Below are positions 29,786 through 39,827 of a stretch of DNA of 55,210 bases, one piece after another. The notes under the pieces were generated by a model. The model ran no database searches and had not been told where the DNA came from. It was given only the letters and a program-made list of their open reading frames with translations. The position numbers were made by a program, and so were the translations under genes. Source of the DNA: an uncultured Dehalococcoidia bacterium (GTDB taxonomy: Bacteria > Chloroflexota > Dehalococcoidia > Lucifugimonadales > GCA-2712585); assembly GCA_958295715.1 (NCBI GenBank), contig OY282372.1, forward strand, positions 1 through 55,210. The letters are read 5' to 3'. Numbering within the stretch: position 1 is the first letter of the stretch; each line of letters starts with the position of its first letter.

Positions 29786-29792
29786 TTAAATA
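29786..29792 (+). promoter_or_regulatory. TATA box of the major tail protein gene
   Basis: GTTAAATAG is centred 25-27 nt before ATG 29814, giving this highly expressed gene its own leaderless promoter. Confidence 0.6.
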
Positions 29793-29813
29793 GGACGCGG
29801 GTGGCGGGGAAGC

Positions 29814-30392
29814 ATGGCGAATCTGGGAAGCACCGATCTGGAGGCCGCCAACTCCATAGTACTGGCGCAGAACGTCCAGTTGTACGCGGCCGTCAAGACG
29901 GTTACGGCGGGCGACACCGAAGTCGACGGGGACACCAAGCCCTCCGACCGCTTCATGCTGATGAGGGACGCGAGTTTCAACCCGAGCCTCCCCCGGACGA
30001 GGTTCGACCACGGGATTGACGCCGGCTACGGGTGGGCCGCGCCAGACGTCATACTCACGGCGACCGTATCGGCGTCGGTGGACACCATATCGTACCTGTC
30101 CGGATTGATCAGGAGGAACGCCGTCGGGGTCCCACCGTTCCGCCAGTGGAAAATCATAGCGAGGGACAACGGCGCCGTCACCATAACGAACGACAACACG
30201 AGGCACATCCTAATGACCACGGCGATGGACGACGTCAACATTACCAAGAACGACGGGCACCCGGGGGCCCCCGTCAGCGCCTCCATAGCCATGATACTGA
30301 TACACGGCAAGCATTCCGACGCGGACTTTCCGGACGATCCGGACAACGTGTTCATCGTGGGCGAAGGCGTGGGCCCCGTAGAGTCCGGGTAG
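29814..30392 (+). CDS. Major tail tube protein candidate
   Basis: 192 residues, beta-rich: DVILTATVSASVDTISYLSG, FRQWKIIARDNGAVTITND, GAPVSASIAMILIHGK. The order is tail terminator, this protein, HK97-gp10-like, tape-measure candidate; size and own promoter suit the tail tube subunit, which polymerises around the tape measure. Family motif not visible. Confidence 0.6.
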   Translation: MANLGSTDLEAANSIVLAQNVQLYAAVKTVTAGDTEVDGDTKPSDRFMLMRDASFNPSLPRTRFDHGIDAGYGWAAPDVILTATVSASVDTISYLSGLIRRNAVGVPPFRQWKIIARDNGAVTITNDNTRHILMTTAMDDVNITKNDGHPGAPVSASIAMILIHGKHSDADFPDDPDNVFIVGEGVGPVESG

Positions 30393-30401
30393 GCGGGGCT
30401 C

Positions 30402-31061
30402 GTGGTAAGGGTAAGGAGGCTGACGGCTTCGGCGGCCACGGTAGAGGACGACGTGGGGCGCCTGGCGACCCCCGTCATAGAAAAGATACTCAACGATACG
30501 GTGATTGAAAAGGCGAGATCGTACGCTGATGCCGCCGGCTTGCCGGAAAAATTCCGCGACGGAATAGAGTTAAGGAGGAACGACTCGGGAGCATCGGCGA
30601 CGTCTCCCGAATGGTCCGTCATAAACACGTTCAGGGGGAAGTTCGGGGAGCCCCTCGCCGAATGGTTCGAGGAGGGGACGAAGCGCGGATATGTCATACG
30701 GCCCAAACTGGATCATCCCGGGGCCGCCTCGGGAACGGACCAGCAGCCCCACTCGGGATTCGGCCAGCGGAACAGGGAGGAGGACGACGAGCCGCGCAAC
30801 ATCTACACGGAACGGGACGTCGCGCACGTGGAGCACGGCGACGACACGACGCGCCAGCACCCCTCCGTACTGTCGTGGCTTACGGGCGGCATCAGGGTGT
30901 TCCGCAAGCAGGTCAAGCACCCCGGAAGGGAGCCGGTCGCCGCGATGGATCTGGCCCTGCACGACTCCATAGCCGAGGCGCGCAGGGCGGTGGAGGCCGC
31001 GCTGCCTGAGGTGGACGGGTACGACGTCAAGGTGGAACTGGAACTGGTGAGGGGGGATTGA
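30402..31061 (+). CDS. HK97 gp10-like tail component
   Basis: 219 residues from GTG. Starts VVRVRRLTASAATVEDDVG, has an acidic/basic helix middle and near the end LSWLTGGIRVFRKQVKHPGREPVAAMDLAL, in two parts here LSWLTGGIRVFRKQVK and HPGREPVAAMDLAL; HPG..P and the following helix resemble the 'v.HpG.k..pf' element of HK97 gp10-type proteins. Located after the tail tube gene rather than before it. Role: tail assembly or head-tail joining. Stop lies 1 nt from the uncertain start of the next gene. Confidence 0.45.
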   Translation: MVRVRRLTASAATVEDDVGRLATPVIEKILNDTVIEKARSYADAAGLPEKFRDGIELRRNDSGASATSPEWSVINTFRGKFGEPLAEWFEEGTKRGYVIRPKLDHPGAASGTDQQPHSGFGQRNREEDDEPRNIYTERDVAHVEHGDDTTRQHPSVLSWLTGGIRVFRKQVKHPGREPVAAMDLALHDSIAEARRAVEAALPEVDGYDVKVELELVRGD

Positions 31062-32259
31062 GACGAGCGCCTCGTCCCCTGCGGCCAAGGACACCGACGA
31101 TTACGTCGCTGGAAAGATCCGCGTCAAGATAACCGTAAAGAAAAAGCCCGTCATAGGCGGGCCCGGCGGCTTGCCGCCCAAGAAGCCCAAAAAGAAAAAG
31201 GAGCAGGAGTTGCCGCCGGGGTGGTACGAGAAGCAGGCCATCCCACCCTCTCCGTACAAGGCGGAAGGGGGCCCGCTGTTCATCCCTCCCGACGTGGCCG
31301 AGGCGCTGGGGCGCTTCCCCAAGGAGACCATACGTCGCAAGGCTGCGGAAATGCAGCAGCATCTGCGGAAGCCGGATGCGGAGCTCGTGCCGCAGGAGGC
31401 CCAGTCGCTCCCGCCGTCCGGAAACCCCCACGAGGTCGCCATCAAGAAAATAGAGGCGGAGCGCAGGAAGGCGGAGGCGGCCGCCCGCCAAGCGGAAAAG
31501 GCCGCCCTCTCGATACCGGGGGGAAGGCAGGCCGCCGTCGTCGAAGCCTCCAAGGTAAGGGACGCCTTGGGGCGTCCCATCGCCACGAACGTGCCGAGGC
31601 CGGGGGGCGTCGGCAAGGGCGGGCTGGAGGAGGCCGTCCCGGGAAAGGCCGCCAAGAAGTCGGGCATAGACGTCGCGACGGGCGCGTTCGCCGACCCCAA
31701 GTTGCGCGCCGCGTGGGACCAGCAGGCGAAGGAGGCCGTCGCCGAGGCCCTCCTTGATCCGGAGAGTTTTTTCGAGAAACTGTCCAAAGGGAGCCTGAAG
31801 GGGGAGTCCTACCTCCGGAAGTTCCGCACCAAGTCGCAGAGGCTCAACACGTACGGGCTGTGGTTCATCGAGCACATCCAGCACAACCCCGCCCACTCGG
31901 TAGCCAAGTTCATCCTGAACAGTCTGAGGGGGTTCGGCCCCCACGGGGTCGCCATATCGGGAGCCATAGCCGCGATAGCCTCGTCGGTGTTCGTGCTGCA
32001 GCAGTCCATCAAGAACTTCGCCGAGAAGGGGTTGCCGCTGAACATCGACTTCCACCGCTCGATAGCCACCGAGGTCGTAGGCTTGTTCACTTTGGAGGAG
32101 CAGAAGCGCCGCGATCTGGGGCTGGCCGGCGTCATAGCCGACCCCGTGGACGGCTACAAGCCGGTAGATGGAACTGAAATATACAACACCCGCGAGGTGG
32201 CAGACAGCGTGCGTCTCACGAAACTGACCCAAGAGGAGAAGGCGAGGAGGTACTACTGA
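31057..32259 (+). CDS. Tape-measure-like tail protein, possible ATT start
   Basis: About 400 residues if read from ATT 31057; the first TTG (31171) would remove 38 protein-like residues (TSASSPAAKDTDDYVAGKI, then RVKITVKKKPVIGGPGGL). ATT overlaps the previous stop (ATTGA). Contains charged coiled coil (KKIEAERRKAEAAARQAEKA), an Ala/Lys-rich middle, and a hydrophobic helix (HGVAISGAIAAIASSVFVLQ) typical of the membrane-active part of tape measures. Position after the tail tube supports tape measure, but it is short; tail would be short, or the role is another. Confidence 0.45.
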   Translation: METSASSPAAKDTDDYVAGKIRVKITVKKKPVIGGPGGLPPKKPKKKKEQELPPGWYEKQAIPPSPYKAEGGPLFIPPDVAEALGRFPKETIRRKAAEMQQHLRKPDAELVPQEAQSLPPSGNPHEVAIKKIEAERRKAEAAARQAEKAALSIPGGRQAAVVEASKVRDALGRPIATNVPRPGGVGKGGLEEAVPGKAAKKSGIDVATGAFADPKLRAAWDQQAKEAVAEALLDPESFFEKLSKGSLKGESYLRKFRTKSQRLNTYGLWFIEHIQHNPAHSVAKFILNSLRGFGPHGVAISGAIAAIASSVFVLQQSIKNFAEKGLPLNIDFHRSIATEVVGLFTLEEQKRRDLGLAGVIADPVDGYKPVDGTEIYNTREVADSVRLTKLTQEEKARRYY

Positions 32260-32260
32260 G

Positions 32261-32923
32261 ATGTCGACCGTGATTCCGAACAAGAGGAGGGGCAAGATCT
32301 GCCTGTTCTGGTGCAGCGCGACGGGCGACGACGAGACCACCGTGGGCGTCGAGAACCGCCTGGACATCGAGGTCGCCCCCGTCAACATAGTGGCGCACCC
32401 GCACTTCAACGATCCCAAGAACCGCCCGTCCCCCGACAACCGCACGAAGTTCGTGGAGTGCAACCCCCCCACCAACAGGTTCGACACGCGCAACCCCAAC
32501 CCCTTCTCGGAGAATACCATACGCCCCGACACGGGGTATTCGGGGACGATGGTGCAGTTGGATCTCCTGTTCGACGAGACGGACAGGGTGATAAGTTCGG
32601 CGAACGAAAAGGACTACAGGGCCAAGGGGATAGCGCTCCTGCTTAACTGGTCCCGCAGCGACAACACGGTGCGCAGCAGGTTCAAGAACGGCCGCATAGG
32701 GATGAGGAACGACTACCGCCCCGAGTACAGCCTCAAGCCGGACAATTTCGGGGGCTACAAGGTATTGAGTTTCGATCCGGTCACGAGGACGCCCCACCCC
32801 TACTACACCCGCGCGCGCCTCATCCTGCAGTACTCGGGAGCCCCAGGCCTCACCGAGGACGATGCCGCCGACGCCGTGCCGAGGCTCGGCAACCACGACG
32901 ACGTGAGAGAGGACGTCGTGTAA
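32261..32923 (+). CDS. Tail protein, distal tail or connector
   Basis: 220 residues, two nt after the previous stop. Beta-rich; motifs such as GTMVQLDLLFDETDRVIS and DKDYRAKGIALLLNWS resemble structural proteins that link tube and hub (LysM or distal-tail type). Start overlap with the next gene (TAATG) supports co-expression with the hub. Family uncertain. Confidence 0.4.
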   Translation: MSTVIPNKRRGKICLFWCSATGDDETTVGVENRLDIEVAPVNIVAHPHFNDPKNRPSPDNRTKFVECNPPTNRFDTRNPNPFSENTIRPDTGYSGTMVQLDLLFDETDRVISSANEKDYRAKGIALLLNWSRSDNTVRSRFKNGRIGMRNDYRPEYSLKPDNFGGYKVLSFDPVTRTPHPYYTRARLILQYSGAPGLTEDDAADAVPRLGNHDDVREDVV

Positions 32924-35900
32924 TGCCGTACGAGCCGGCGAACCGCCCGTACACCGTGAAGCGGCTGACGCCGATCCCCGCCCGCAGCACCGCGAAGGAC
33001 ATCACGTCCCACATCTTTCAGATATCCAAAATGACCGACATCGATCAGGAAGATCCCCAGTCGGCCCACATAACCGTCAACACGATCGACGGCGCGTTCA
33101 TCACGGACGACAGCGGGGGCGAGACTCCGATTCTGGACCAGTTCAACGAGTTGGAGATTACATTGGAGGACGACGCCGGCAACACGTTCCGCCGCATAAT
33201 GATTTTGGACGAGAACAACTCCGACGAGAGCGAGACGGGCCACGTTACCAACTACCCGATGTACGGCCGCGAGCATTACCTGAAGTTGGTAAAGATGAGC
33301 GGGCACGACTTTTTCACGACACACAAGAACATGCTGGAACGGATCATAGCCGCGTACAACGAGTCGAGGGAGGACAACCAGCCGTCCATAGAACTGGAAC
33401 TGTCCGACGACTTTCCCGCGTACCCCCTCAACATATGGAGGTGGGGGGAGGAGACCAACTGCTTCGACGCCTTGGGGAGGGTCCTGAGCGGGCTGGCCCT
33501 CCCCGTGAAGGCGGGGGGCGCCTCGGAATACTTCACGATGAGGTTTACCGAGAAAGCGAGCGAAGATCCCCCGACCGCCGCCGACAAGGGAGTTCTGATA
33601 TGCGAGGTGTTCAAGATGGGGAGCAAGCGCGGGGGCCCCGACCCGTACGTGTTCGCGGACCACGGCCCCCTGCCGCCGGGAATAAACCTGCGCGGCTCTC
33701 ACATAGACACCCAACTGGTGGCCAAGACCCAGATGCCCATACGGGGCAACGTCGTCAGGGTCAGGGGGGCCGACGACACCGGCAGGCTCCCCGTCGAAGT
33801 CGCGGAGTATTCCGCCATAACGGAACTGTACAACCGGTATCCCGTCCACGACCGCACCGTCGCGTACGCCAAGGGCACGTACGTCCGGAAGGACTGGTTC
33901 CGGCCGGAACCCGTGGCCTCCAGCCAGTTGCGCATGGGGACTCCCGAGAAGGTGCTCAACCAGTACGATCCCGACAACAAGGTGTACGAGGCCCGCGTGG
34001 ACGTGCCGGCCAACAAGACACTCGTCGACCTGATTCCTCCCGGCCAGCCGCTGGCCAACATGACTTACTGGATACTCCGCCCCGTGAGGCATTTCCTCGG
34101 GAACAACAACGGCTCCCCGTGGACGGCCGCGCTGGACGCCGTGAAGTCGTTCTGCGGCAACCCGACGTCCGTCCCCGTAGCCAACAACGCGGCCAACGAG
34201 CACCCCATAACGGCGACTTCCTTCGCCGTGCCCGACTCCAACTTGGTAGTGAAGGACGGCAGGGAGTACCGGAACTGGGTACACGTGAAGGGGACTGATC
34301 CCATCAACGTGCCGGCAGACTTCCTTTACGACGACGACGCGGACAACCAGCACGTGGATGCCCGCCTTCCCGAGGGCTTCCGCATGCTCGTGGTGCCCCC
34401 GTCCATCGGCTGCGTCAACGTGAACCAGACCCCCAACACGACGCTCAGGTTCTACGACAACCCCGTAACCGACGGCGACACGACCGTGAACTCCAAGAAA
34501 GATCCATACGGCAACTTTTACCACAACTCGATAGTGCAGTTGCGCGCGGGCCAGTGGATCGTGATACGCACTCCCGACGAGTGGAACGAGTGCGCCGTCC
34601 TGTCCGAAGGCCTCGTTTACCAGTACGCCGAGAAACCCGTGGTGGCTAACCCCCGCGCCCAAAGGAGCACGACTGAAGCCGACGTCACCTTCGGCTGGCG
34701 CTCGCTGCTCCCCCAGTACATGGGGAACGACTGCTTCCACTACCCGACGCGCGTGGAGAACACGGACGGCCTCACGTACCGGTACAAGAAAAACGACGGC
34801 AACCCCCCGACGTATTACACGGACAACCGCGCCATAGTTTGGGAGTACGAGTACGGGGCCCCCGACCAGGACTCCACGTGGCGCCTGTGGGTCAGGATAG
34901 CGGGAGCCTTGGGCAACCTGATAGTGGAGTTGGCGACCCAGTTGGGGGGGTCCGAGATGTACAGGAGCGGGTGGTGGTGCGTCTTGTGGGGGGCGCCGTT
35001 CCCCCAGCGGGACGTCGGCTCCGGCGCCGGCCGCCTGAAGGTCGGCTCCCTGTACGGCGGCACCAGGGCCGGCGGCGGCCCGGGCGCCCCCCTCTACAAC
35101 GACAACTCCGCGCCGGCCGCCCCCCTGCCCGGCCCCCGCCCCGCCCAGGGCGTCCTCGACCTGTTCAACCTGACATATACCTCCTCGGGAAAGAGGGGCT
35201 GGAAAAACGACGACGCCGACACCCTCGGCACCATCGCCGGCATATCCTTCTACTTCAACTTCGACATGACTCTGGGGGATCTCAGGGTGCCGGCAGGCGA
35301 CATCCCCTTCCGCGTCACCATATACGATTCCGAGGACAACGTGTGGATCTCCGACTTTACCTACCGCTTCCTGGGGGAGACCCAGCAGATAAACATCCCC
35401 TTCACGAACTTCCGCATATACCGCGCGCGCAACCCCGTTTCATTGAACGTGGACGACACGTACACCAACATCATAACTCCGGAGTTGTCCATCCTGGAAG
35501 TGTTCGAGAAAAGGAGGGTGAAGTTGGCGCTCTGCCAGTTGCAGGAGGGCTACGACAAGGACGGCCGGTTCGACCCGCTGGCGCTGGGGCGGTTCCTGCT
35601 ACGGCTCGTGTCCTCGGTAACGAGGCAGGCCATCAAGACTACCGGCATCGTCGACGTGTATTCCAAAGTGAAGCCGCCGTACGCCATTGAAAAATTCGAG
35701 GACCCGGACGACGACGAAAGCATATCGGCCTCCAAATACACGCTGATGCCGAACATCGTAAACCACACCACCATCTCCAACATAGAACAACTGAAGGGGG
35801 CCGCCGAAGCGGAGAGGGACCTGGCCGCGTTCCGCCGCGACAACATAACGCTGAAGTTAACGGGCAGGTGCGACATCAGGGCGGGGGACTACGTGTGGGT

Positions 35901-36171
35901 GAGCAGCCGCGACGTCATCAAGGAGAGCGACATGCCGTACATCACGGCGGCCGGCTCGGGGACTCCCGCTGACTGGGCTTCCTCCGTGGCCCCTCCCATG
36001 AACTCGGGCGTTCGGGCCGTCGAGAGAAACGGCAAGTGGTTTTACGAGAACACCAAGCGGTACTCCGTCCGCAGGGTAACGTACACGGTGAACGCCGGCG
36101 GGGGGCCGGGGGGGTTCATCGCCCACGTCCTGCTGAGGGACAGGATAAACTTCGACGGGGTGGCCTTGTAA
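32923..36171 (+). CDS. Tail hub/baseplate protein
   Basis: 1082 residues. The N terminus (YTVKRLTPIPARSTAKDIT; FQISKMTDIDQEDPQSAHIT; FNELEITLEDDAGNTFRRI) has the beta-rich gp27/gp44-like layout of tail hub proteins, which form the ring at the tail tip. The middle carries many beta strands and Pro-rich loops (residues 690-730, PGAPLYNDNSAPAAPLPGPR), and the end resembles the typical hub with CDIRAGDYVWVSSRDVI. It is the natural attachment base for the fibres encoded next. Stop and next start share TAATG. Confidence 0.5.
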   Translation: MPYEPANRPYTVKRLTPIPARSTAKDITSHIFQISKMTDIDQEDPQSAHITVNTIDGAFITDDSGGETPILDQFNELEITLEDDAGNTFRRIMILDENNSDESETGHVTNYPMYGREHYLKLVKMSGHDFFTTHKNMLERIIAAYNESREDNQPSIELELSDDFPAYPLNIWRWGEETNCFDALGRVLSGLALPVKAGGASEYFTMRFTEKASEDPPTAADKGVLICEVFKMGSKRGGPDPYVFADHGPLPPGINLRGSHIDTQLVAKTQMPIRGNVVRVRGADDTGRLPVEVAEYSAITELYNRYPVHDRTVAYAKGTYVRKDWFRPEPVASSQLRMGTPEKVLNQYDPDNKVYEARVDVPANKTLVDLIPPGQPLANMTYWILRPVRHFLGNNNGSPWTAALDAVKSFCGNPTSVPVANNAANEHPITATSFAVPDSNLVVKDGREYRNWVHVKGTDPINVPADFLYDDDADNQHVDARLPEGFRMLVVPPSIGCVNVNQTPNTTLRFYDNPVTDGDTTVNSKKDPYGNFYHNSIVQLRAGQWIVIRTPDEWNECAVLSEGLVYQYAEKPVVANPRAQRSTTEADVTFGWRSLLPQYMGNDCFHYPTRVENTDGLTYRYKKNDGNPPTYYTDNRAIVWEYEYGAPDQDSTWRLWVRIAGALGNLIVELATQLGGSEMYRSGWWCVLWGAPFPQRDVGSGAGRLKVGSLYGGTRAGGGPGAPLYNDNSAPAAPLPGPRPAQGVLDLFNLTYTSSGKRGWKNDDADTLGTIAGISFYFNFDMTLGDLRVPAGDIPFRVTIYDSEDNVWISDFTYRFLGETQQINIPFTNFRIYRARNPVSLNVDDTYTNIITPELSILEVFEKRRVKLALCQLQEGYDKDGRFDPLALGRFLLRLVSSVTRQAIKTTGIVDVYSKVKPPYAIEKFEDPDDDESISASKYTLMPNIVNHTTISNIEQLKGAAEAERDLAAFRRDNITLKLTGRCDIRAGDYVWVSSRDVIKESDMPYITAAGSGTPADWASSVAPPMNSGVRAVERNGKWFYENTKRYSVRRVTYTVNAGGGPGGFIAHVLLRDRINFDGVAL

Positions 36172-39100
36172 TGGGCGTATTCGACGTGGAGAGCGAGTAC
36201 GCGGCGGCGCAGGCCGACCGCGCCGAATCGAAGGGGCTGGCCGGCAGGGTCTCCGAGGACGTGCGGAACAGTTCCGTCCCGTGGGAGCAGGCGCCCGTGG
36301 CGGGGGCGGCCGTGGCCTCCGGAGGACTCACCGGCATAACGCTGCCGGACATCCCCAAGTCGTTCTACCAGTGGGCCGTCCAGGCGTGGCACGACGTCGA
36401 CCAGGCAAAGGCCGAGATGCAACTGTACACGAGGCCGCCCGTCGGGACCGTGATACCGACCATAGACAACCGGACGACGGCCAAACTGAGCGAGGTAACG
36501 GGGGTGGCCGAGGCCAACGCCCTCACGTACTTCGAGGGGGCCCTGTTCGGAATAAACACCTGGTACTACAAGTTCGCCGACGACACGGCCGACGATCCTC
36601 CCCGAGAACAATACTACAACAAGACGTTCGGGGAGTGGGCCACTTCGGTGGTGGCCGACGTGGTGCTGGCCATCCAGAACATATCGAGGGAGATCTACAG
36701 GTGGTCCATCCAGGCCATCCACATGGTCCCCAGTTCGTCCGCGAACGCGCAGTTGTACCAGCGCGACGGCGACACCGCGCGGGACCTCGCCGCGCATCCG
36801 CCCACGCCCATCACTTACATGACGGGCGCCATCTGGGGGGTAAAGGACGACGACAGCACGCCGCCCAAGCGCATCCCGAAAAACATAGGGGAGTGGGCCG
36901 AGAGCGTCGTAAACGCCGTATCGAGGGCCGCGTGGAACCGTGTCGAGAACTTGGACAAGGGCCTTTACAAGTTCCTTTTCGGGGGCGATGGCGACACCAC
37001 GTTCTCCTCGGCCGTGTCGGACGTGTTCGACGACCTGAGGCAGTTGGGAGCGGATGCCGCCCACGACGTCCTCGACGTGTTCAAGACGGGCGGCGATGAT
37101 GCCCGAGAGTGGTTCGAGGATCAGGCCGACAACATAGGCTCTGCGCTCGGCGAACTCGGGGAGAGCGTGTGGTCGAACCTCACCAACTTGGGCAAGGGCG
37201 TGTACGAGTTCCTGTTCGGTGACGGGAACGACTCGCTCGGAGCGGTGGCCAAGAGCGCGTTCAACAAGTTGAGGGAGATGACGCTGGACGCCGCGACCGA
37301 CGTCGTGGACGTGTTCACGGACGCGGCGACTAAGGCGCAGGCATGGTTCACCGACAATGCTGCAAAATTAGGAACCGCCATCGGCTCGCTCGGCGAGGCC
37401 ACGTGGACGGCCATGGACGGCCTCGACAAGGCGATCTACAAGTTCATGCTGGGGGGGGACGGCTCGACGAACTTCACCAGCGCGGTGTGGAACACGTTCA
37501 ACAAGATCAAGGACGTTACCGCCGCTGGCGCCCAGACACTGGTCAACGTCATAGGCACCGCGACAAAGACCACCGCCGTCTGGATAAAGGACAGGCTGAC
37601 TAACGCGACGGCCGCCACGTGGAAGGGCTTGAACAAACTCGGCCAAGGGATCTACAAGTTCGTGTTTGGGACGGACCTCACGGGCGACTTCCCGGCCACC
37701 GTCCAGAACACGTTCAACAAGGTCAGGGAGATCGCCGCCGCTGGCGCCCAGACACTGGTCAACGTCATAGGCAACACCACTAAGACCGCCGTCGTTTGGG
37801 CCGGCGAGACGGTAAAGAAGGTAACCAAAGCCGTGTGGGATACTGCCGAGGACTTGGGCAAGTCCGTCTACAAGTTCATGCTCGGCGCCGACTACGCCAG
37901 CAACACGGTATTAGCCGCCGCACAGAACACGTTCAACAAGGTCAGGGAGATTGCCGCAGGAGGAGCCCAGACCCTGGTCAACGTCATAGGCACCACGCAG
38001 CGGACTGTTGCCGAATGGTTCTCGCACCAATCGGGAGCCATCGGCACGGCCCTCGGCGATGCGTGGACGTGGATCGACGACACGATGATCACGCCGCTCC
38101 GCACCACCGTGAGCAACATCGCGACGTTTTTCGTGAAACTCATCAACAATATAGCCTCCGGCACCGCCGTTACCACGGCGGCCACCGCCGTTACCAACAT
38201 CCCCCAAATACTGCTGAAGGGGATATTCAACTCCAACATAGCCTCCACGGTGATCGGCGGATACCAGGGGGCGATCAAGTGGCTTACGGAGACCCTGCAC
38301 GCCTGGTTCAACGGCAGGGACACGCAGGGCTCGAGCGAGCCGGAAGGCCAGCAGACCGCCACCAACAACGCCATATCGTCGTCGCTGGACGTCTACAAGG
38401 CGCTGACGTACGGGCTGACCGGTGTCGTCGGAGCCGCGATCGGACAATTCGGTGCATGGATGAGCAGCCAGATCACCACGACGGGAACCGCGATCTATAA
38501 CGCCCTCAACACGTGGCTCACGGGCGAAGGCGGCGGCGGCACCACGAACCTCCAGGCAATCGCCGACCGCCTCCAGTGGAACACGGGGCTGACTGGAACG
38601 AAAGTTCCCAACGATAGCAACCGCAACGCCATCGGGTTCGACACCAACGGCACGTTCATCATCTCGCTGCTTTCGAGGGACGACGTGGTGGCCATTGCCG
38701 GCGGCTCGCCGACGTGGCACAGGCTGCTCGTCTTGGGCGACTCGCGCGTGCAGGGAGGGCATCCCGCCGACGCCACGATACGGCTCAACGACGGCGTGAA
38801 GATCAACAAGAAGTTGAAGTTCGAGGACGGCGTGAACACCGTTCCGGGGAACGGCGACAGGGGGATCGGGTACAGCGAGACGGGGGATGCCTTTGTTAAA
38901 ACCCCAGAGGGCTACAACGGCCTACACTACCAAGCGGGGGGCCGCACGTCGCTTACCGTGAATCCCTACGGCCTGCGCCTCGCCGACGTCGGGACGTCGA
39001 GCGACGTGCATCCCGCCGTGAACGGCGAGCTCCGGAGGGTGGGCGACAACATACTGGCGTACTCGGGAGGGGCCCTCAGGAACCTGTCGAGCCTCTCGGC

Positions 39101-39827
39101 AGCGCTGCCGGTCAACAGGGGAGTCCACCTCCCTATACACATGTGGGACGGCAGCGGCTCGCTGACGGGGGAGACCCTCGACGCGGCCATAGGGTCGTAC
39201 GAGGGGGCGTTCGGCCTGCTTTCGCACACGGACGGCTCCAGCACCGACACGGCCTCCCACCGCCTCTGCATAAAGGCCGACGACGGCAACTGGTATCTCA
39301 TATCATCCAACACGAGAATCGGCGCCGCCGGCGCCGGCGCCACGGTCGTCGGCCTCGGCCAGCGCCGCATACGGGTGCAGTCGGGCACCGGCCTGGAGCC
39401 CCAGTATCCCGACGCGGGCCTCCCGTGGAAAGTTCCCATGTTCTACAGGAAAGAAATCACCCCGCAATCGACGGGAATATCCAACCGCCTCGTGGTAGGG
39501 CGGATCGAGAGGACGTACGATACCACGGAAACGCCGCCCGAGGTGGACGTCCAAGGGGAGTACGTGAGGACCACGAACAACGGCGTGAAGCAGGCCGACG
39601 GGACCTCGACGGGGGCCGCCGGCCTCATAGTCGACATTCTGCCGCTCGCCGTCAGCACGTCGGCGACCCCCACCGCGAGCAACGCGGACGCCACGTTCGG
39701 GGCCTTCGACGGCACCATCGGCATGTATCGCACTGGCAGTTCCTCCAACCCCACGTACAAACTATACGCCAGGATGGGCGCCTCGTGGTGGGTTTTTAAT
39801 ATGACCAGGCGCTCCTATACCTCGTGA
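36171..39827 (+). CDS. Repeat-rich tail fibre/baseplate protein
   Basis: 1218 residues. Residues about 260-620 contain five imperfect repeats of 70-80 residues, each starting like LGKGVYEFLFGDGND and continuing FNKLREMTLDAATDVVDVF, then W-rich helices (EATW, WFTDNAAK). Residues 900-1218 are fibre-like (GDRGIGYSETGDAFVKTP; GRRIRVQSGTGLEPQ). Layout suggests a helical stalk followed by a beta-rich receptor-facing part, but a second tape measure is possible because of the amphipathic repeats. GTGA overlap with the next gene. Confidence 0.5.
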   Translation: MGVFDVESEYAAAQADRAESKGLAGRVSEDVRNSSVPWEQAPVAGAAVASGGLTGITLPDIPKSFYQWAVQAWHDVDQAKAEMQLYTRPPVGTVIPTIDNRTTAKLSEVTGVAEANALTYFEGALFGINTWYYKFADDTADDPPREQYYNKTFGEWATSVVADVVLAIQNISREIYRWSIQAIHMVPSSSANAQLYQRDGDTARDLAAHPPTPITYMTGAIWGVKDDDSTPPKRIPKNIGEWAESVVNAVSRAAWNRVENLDKGLYKFLFGGDGDTTFSSAVSDVFDDLRQLGADAAHDVLDVFKTGGDDAREWFEDQADNIGSALGELGESVWSNLTNLGKGVYEFLFGDGNDSLGAVAKSAFNKLREMTLDAATDVVDVFTDAATKAQAWFTDNAAKLGTAIGSLGEATWTAMDGLDKAIYKFMLGGDGSTNFTSAVWNTFNKIKDVTAAGAQTLVNVIGTATKTTAVWIKDRLTNATAATWKGLNKLGQGIYKFVFGTDLTGDFPATVQNTFNKVREIAAAGAQTLVNVIGNTTKTAVVWAGETVKKVTKAVWDTAEDLGKSVYKFMLGADYASNTVLAAAQNTFNKVREIAAGGAQTLVNVIGTTQRTVAEWFSHQSGAIGTALGDAWTWIDDTMITPLRTTVSNIATFFVKLINNIASGTAVTTAATAVTNIPQILLKGIFNSNIASTVIGGYQGAIKWLTETLHAWFNGRDTQGSSEPEGQQTATNNAISSSLDVYKALTYGLTGVVGAAIGQFGAWMSSQITTTGTAIYNALNTWLTGEGGGGTTNLQAIADRLQWNTGLTGTKVPNDSNRNAIGFDTNGTFIISLLSRDDVVAIAGGSPTWHRLLVLGDSRVQGGHPADATIRLNDGVKINKKLKFEDGVNTVPGNGDRGIGYSETGDAFVKTPEGYNGLHYQAGGRTSLTVNPYGLRLADVGTSSDVHPAVNGELRRVGDNILAYSGGALRNLSSLSAALPVNRGVHLPIHMWDGSGSLTGETLDAAIGSYEGAFGLLSHTDGSSTDTASHRLCIKADDGNWYLISSNTRIGAAGAGATVVGLGQRRIRVQSGTGLEPQYPDAGLPWKVPMFYRKEITPQSTGISNRLVVGRIERTYDTTETPPEVDVQGEYVRTTNNGVKQADGTSTGAAGLIVDILPLAVSTSATPTASNADATFGAFDGTIGMYRTGSSSNPTYKLYARMGASWWVFNMTRRSYTS

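Noticed and set aside
32803-34740. Very long minus-strand open frame (645 codons) opposite the tail hub gene
   Set aside because: It is antisense to a clearly protein-like plus-strand gene; high GC removes stop codons from the opposite frame. No promoter or family signal.
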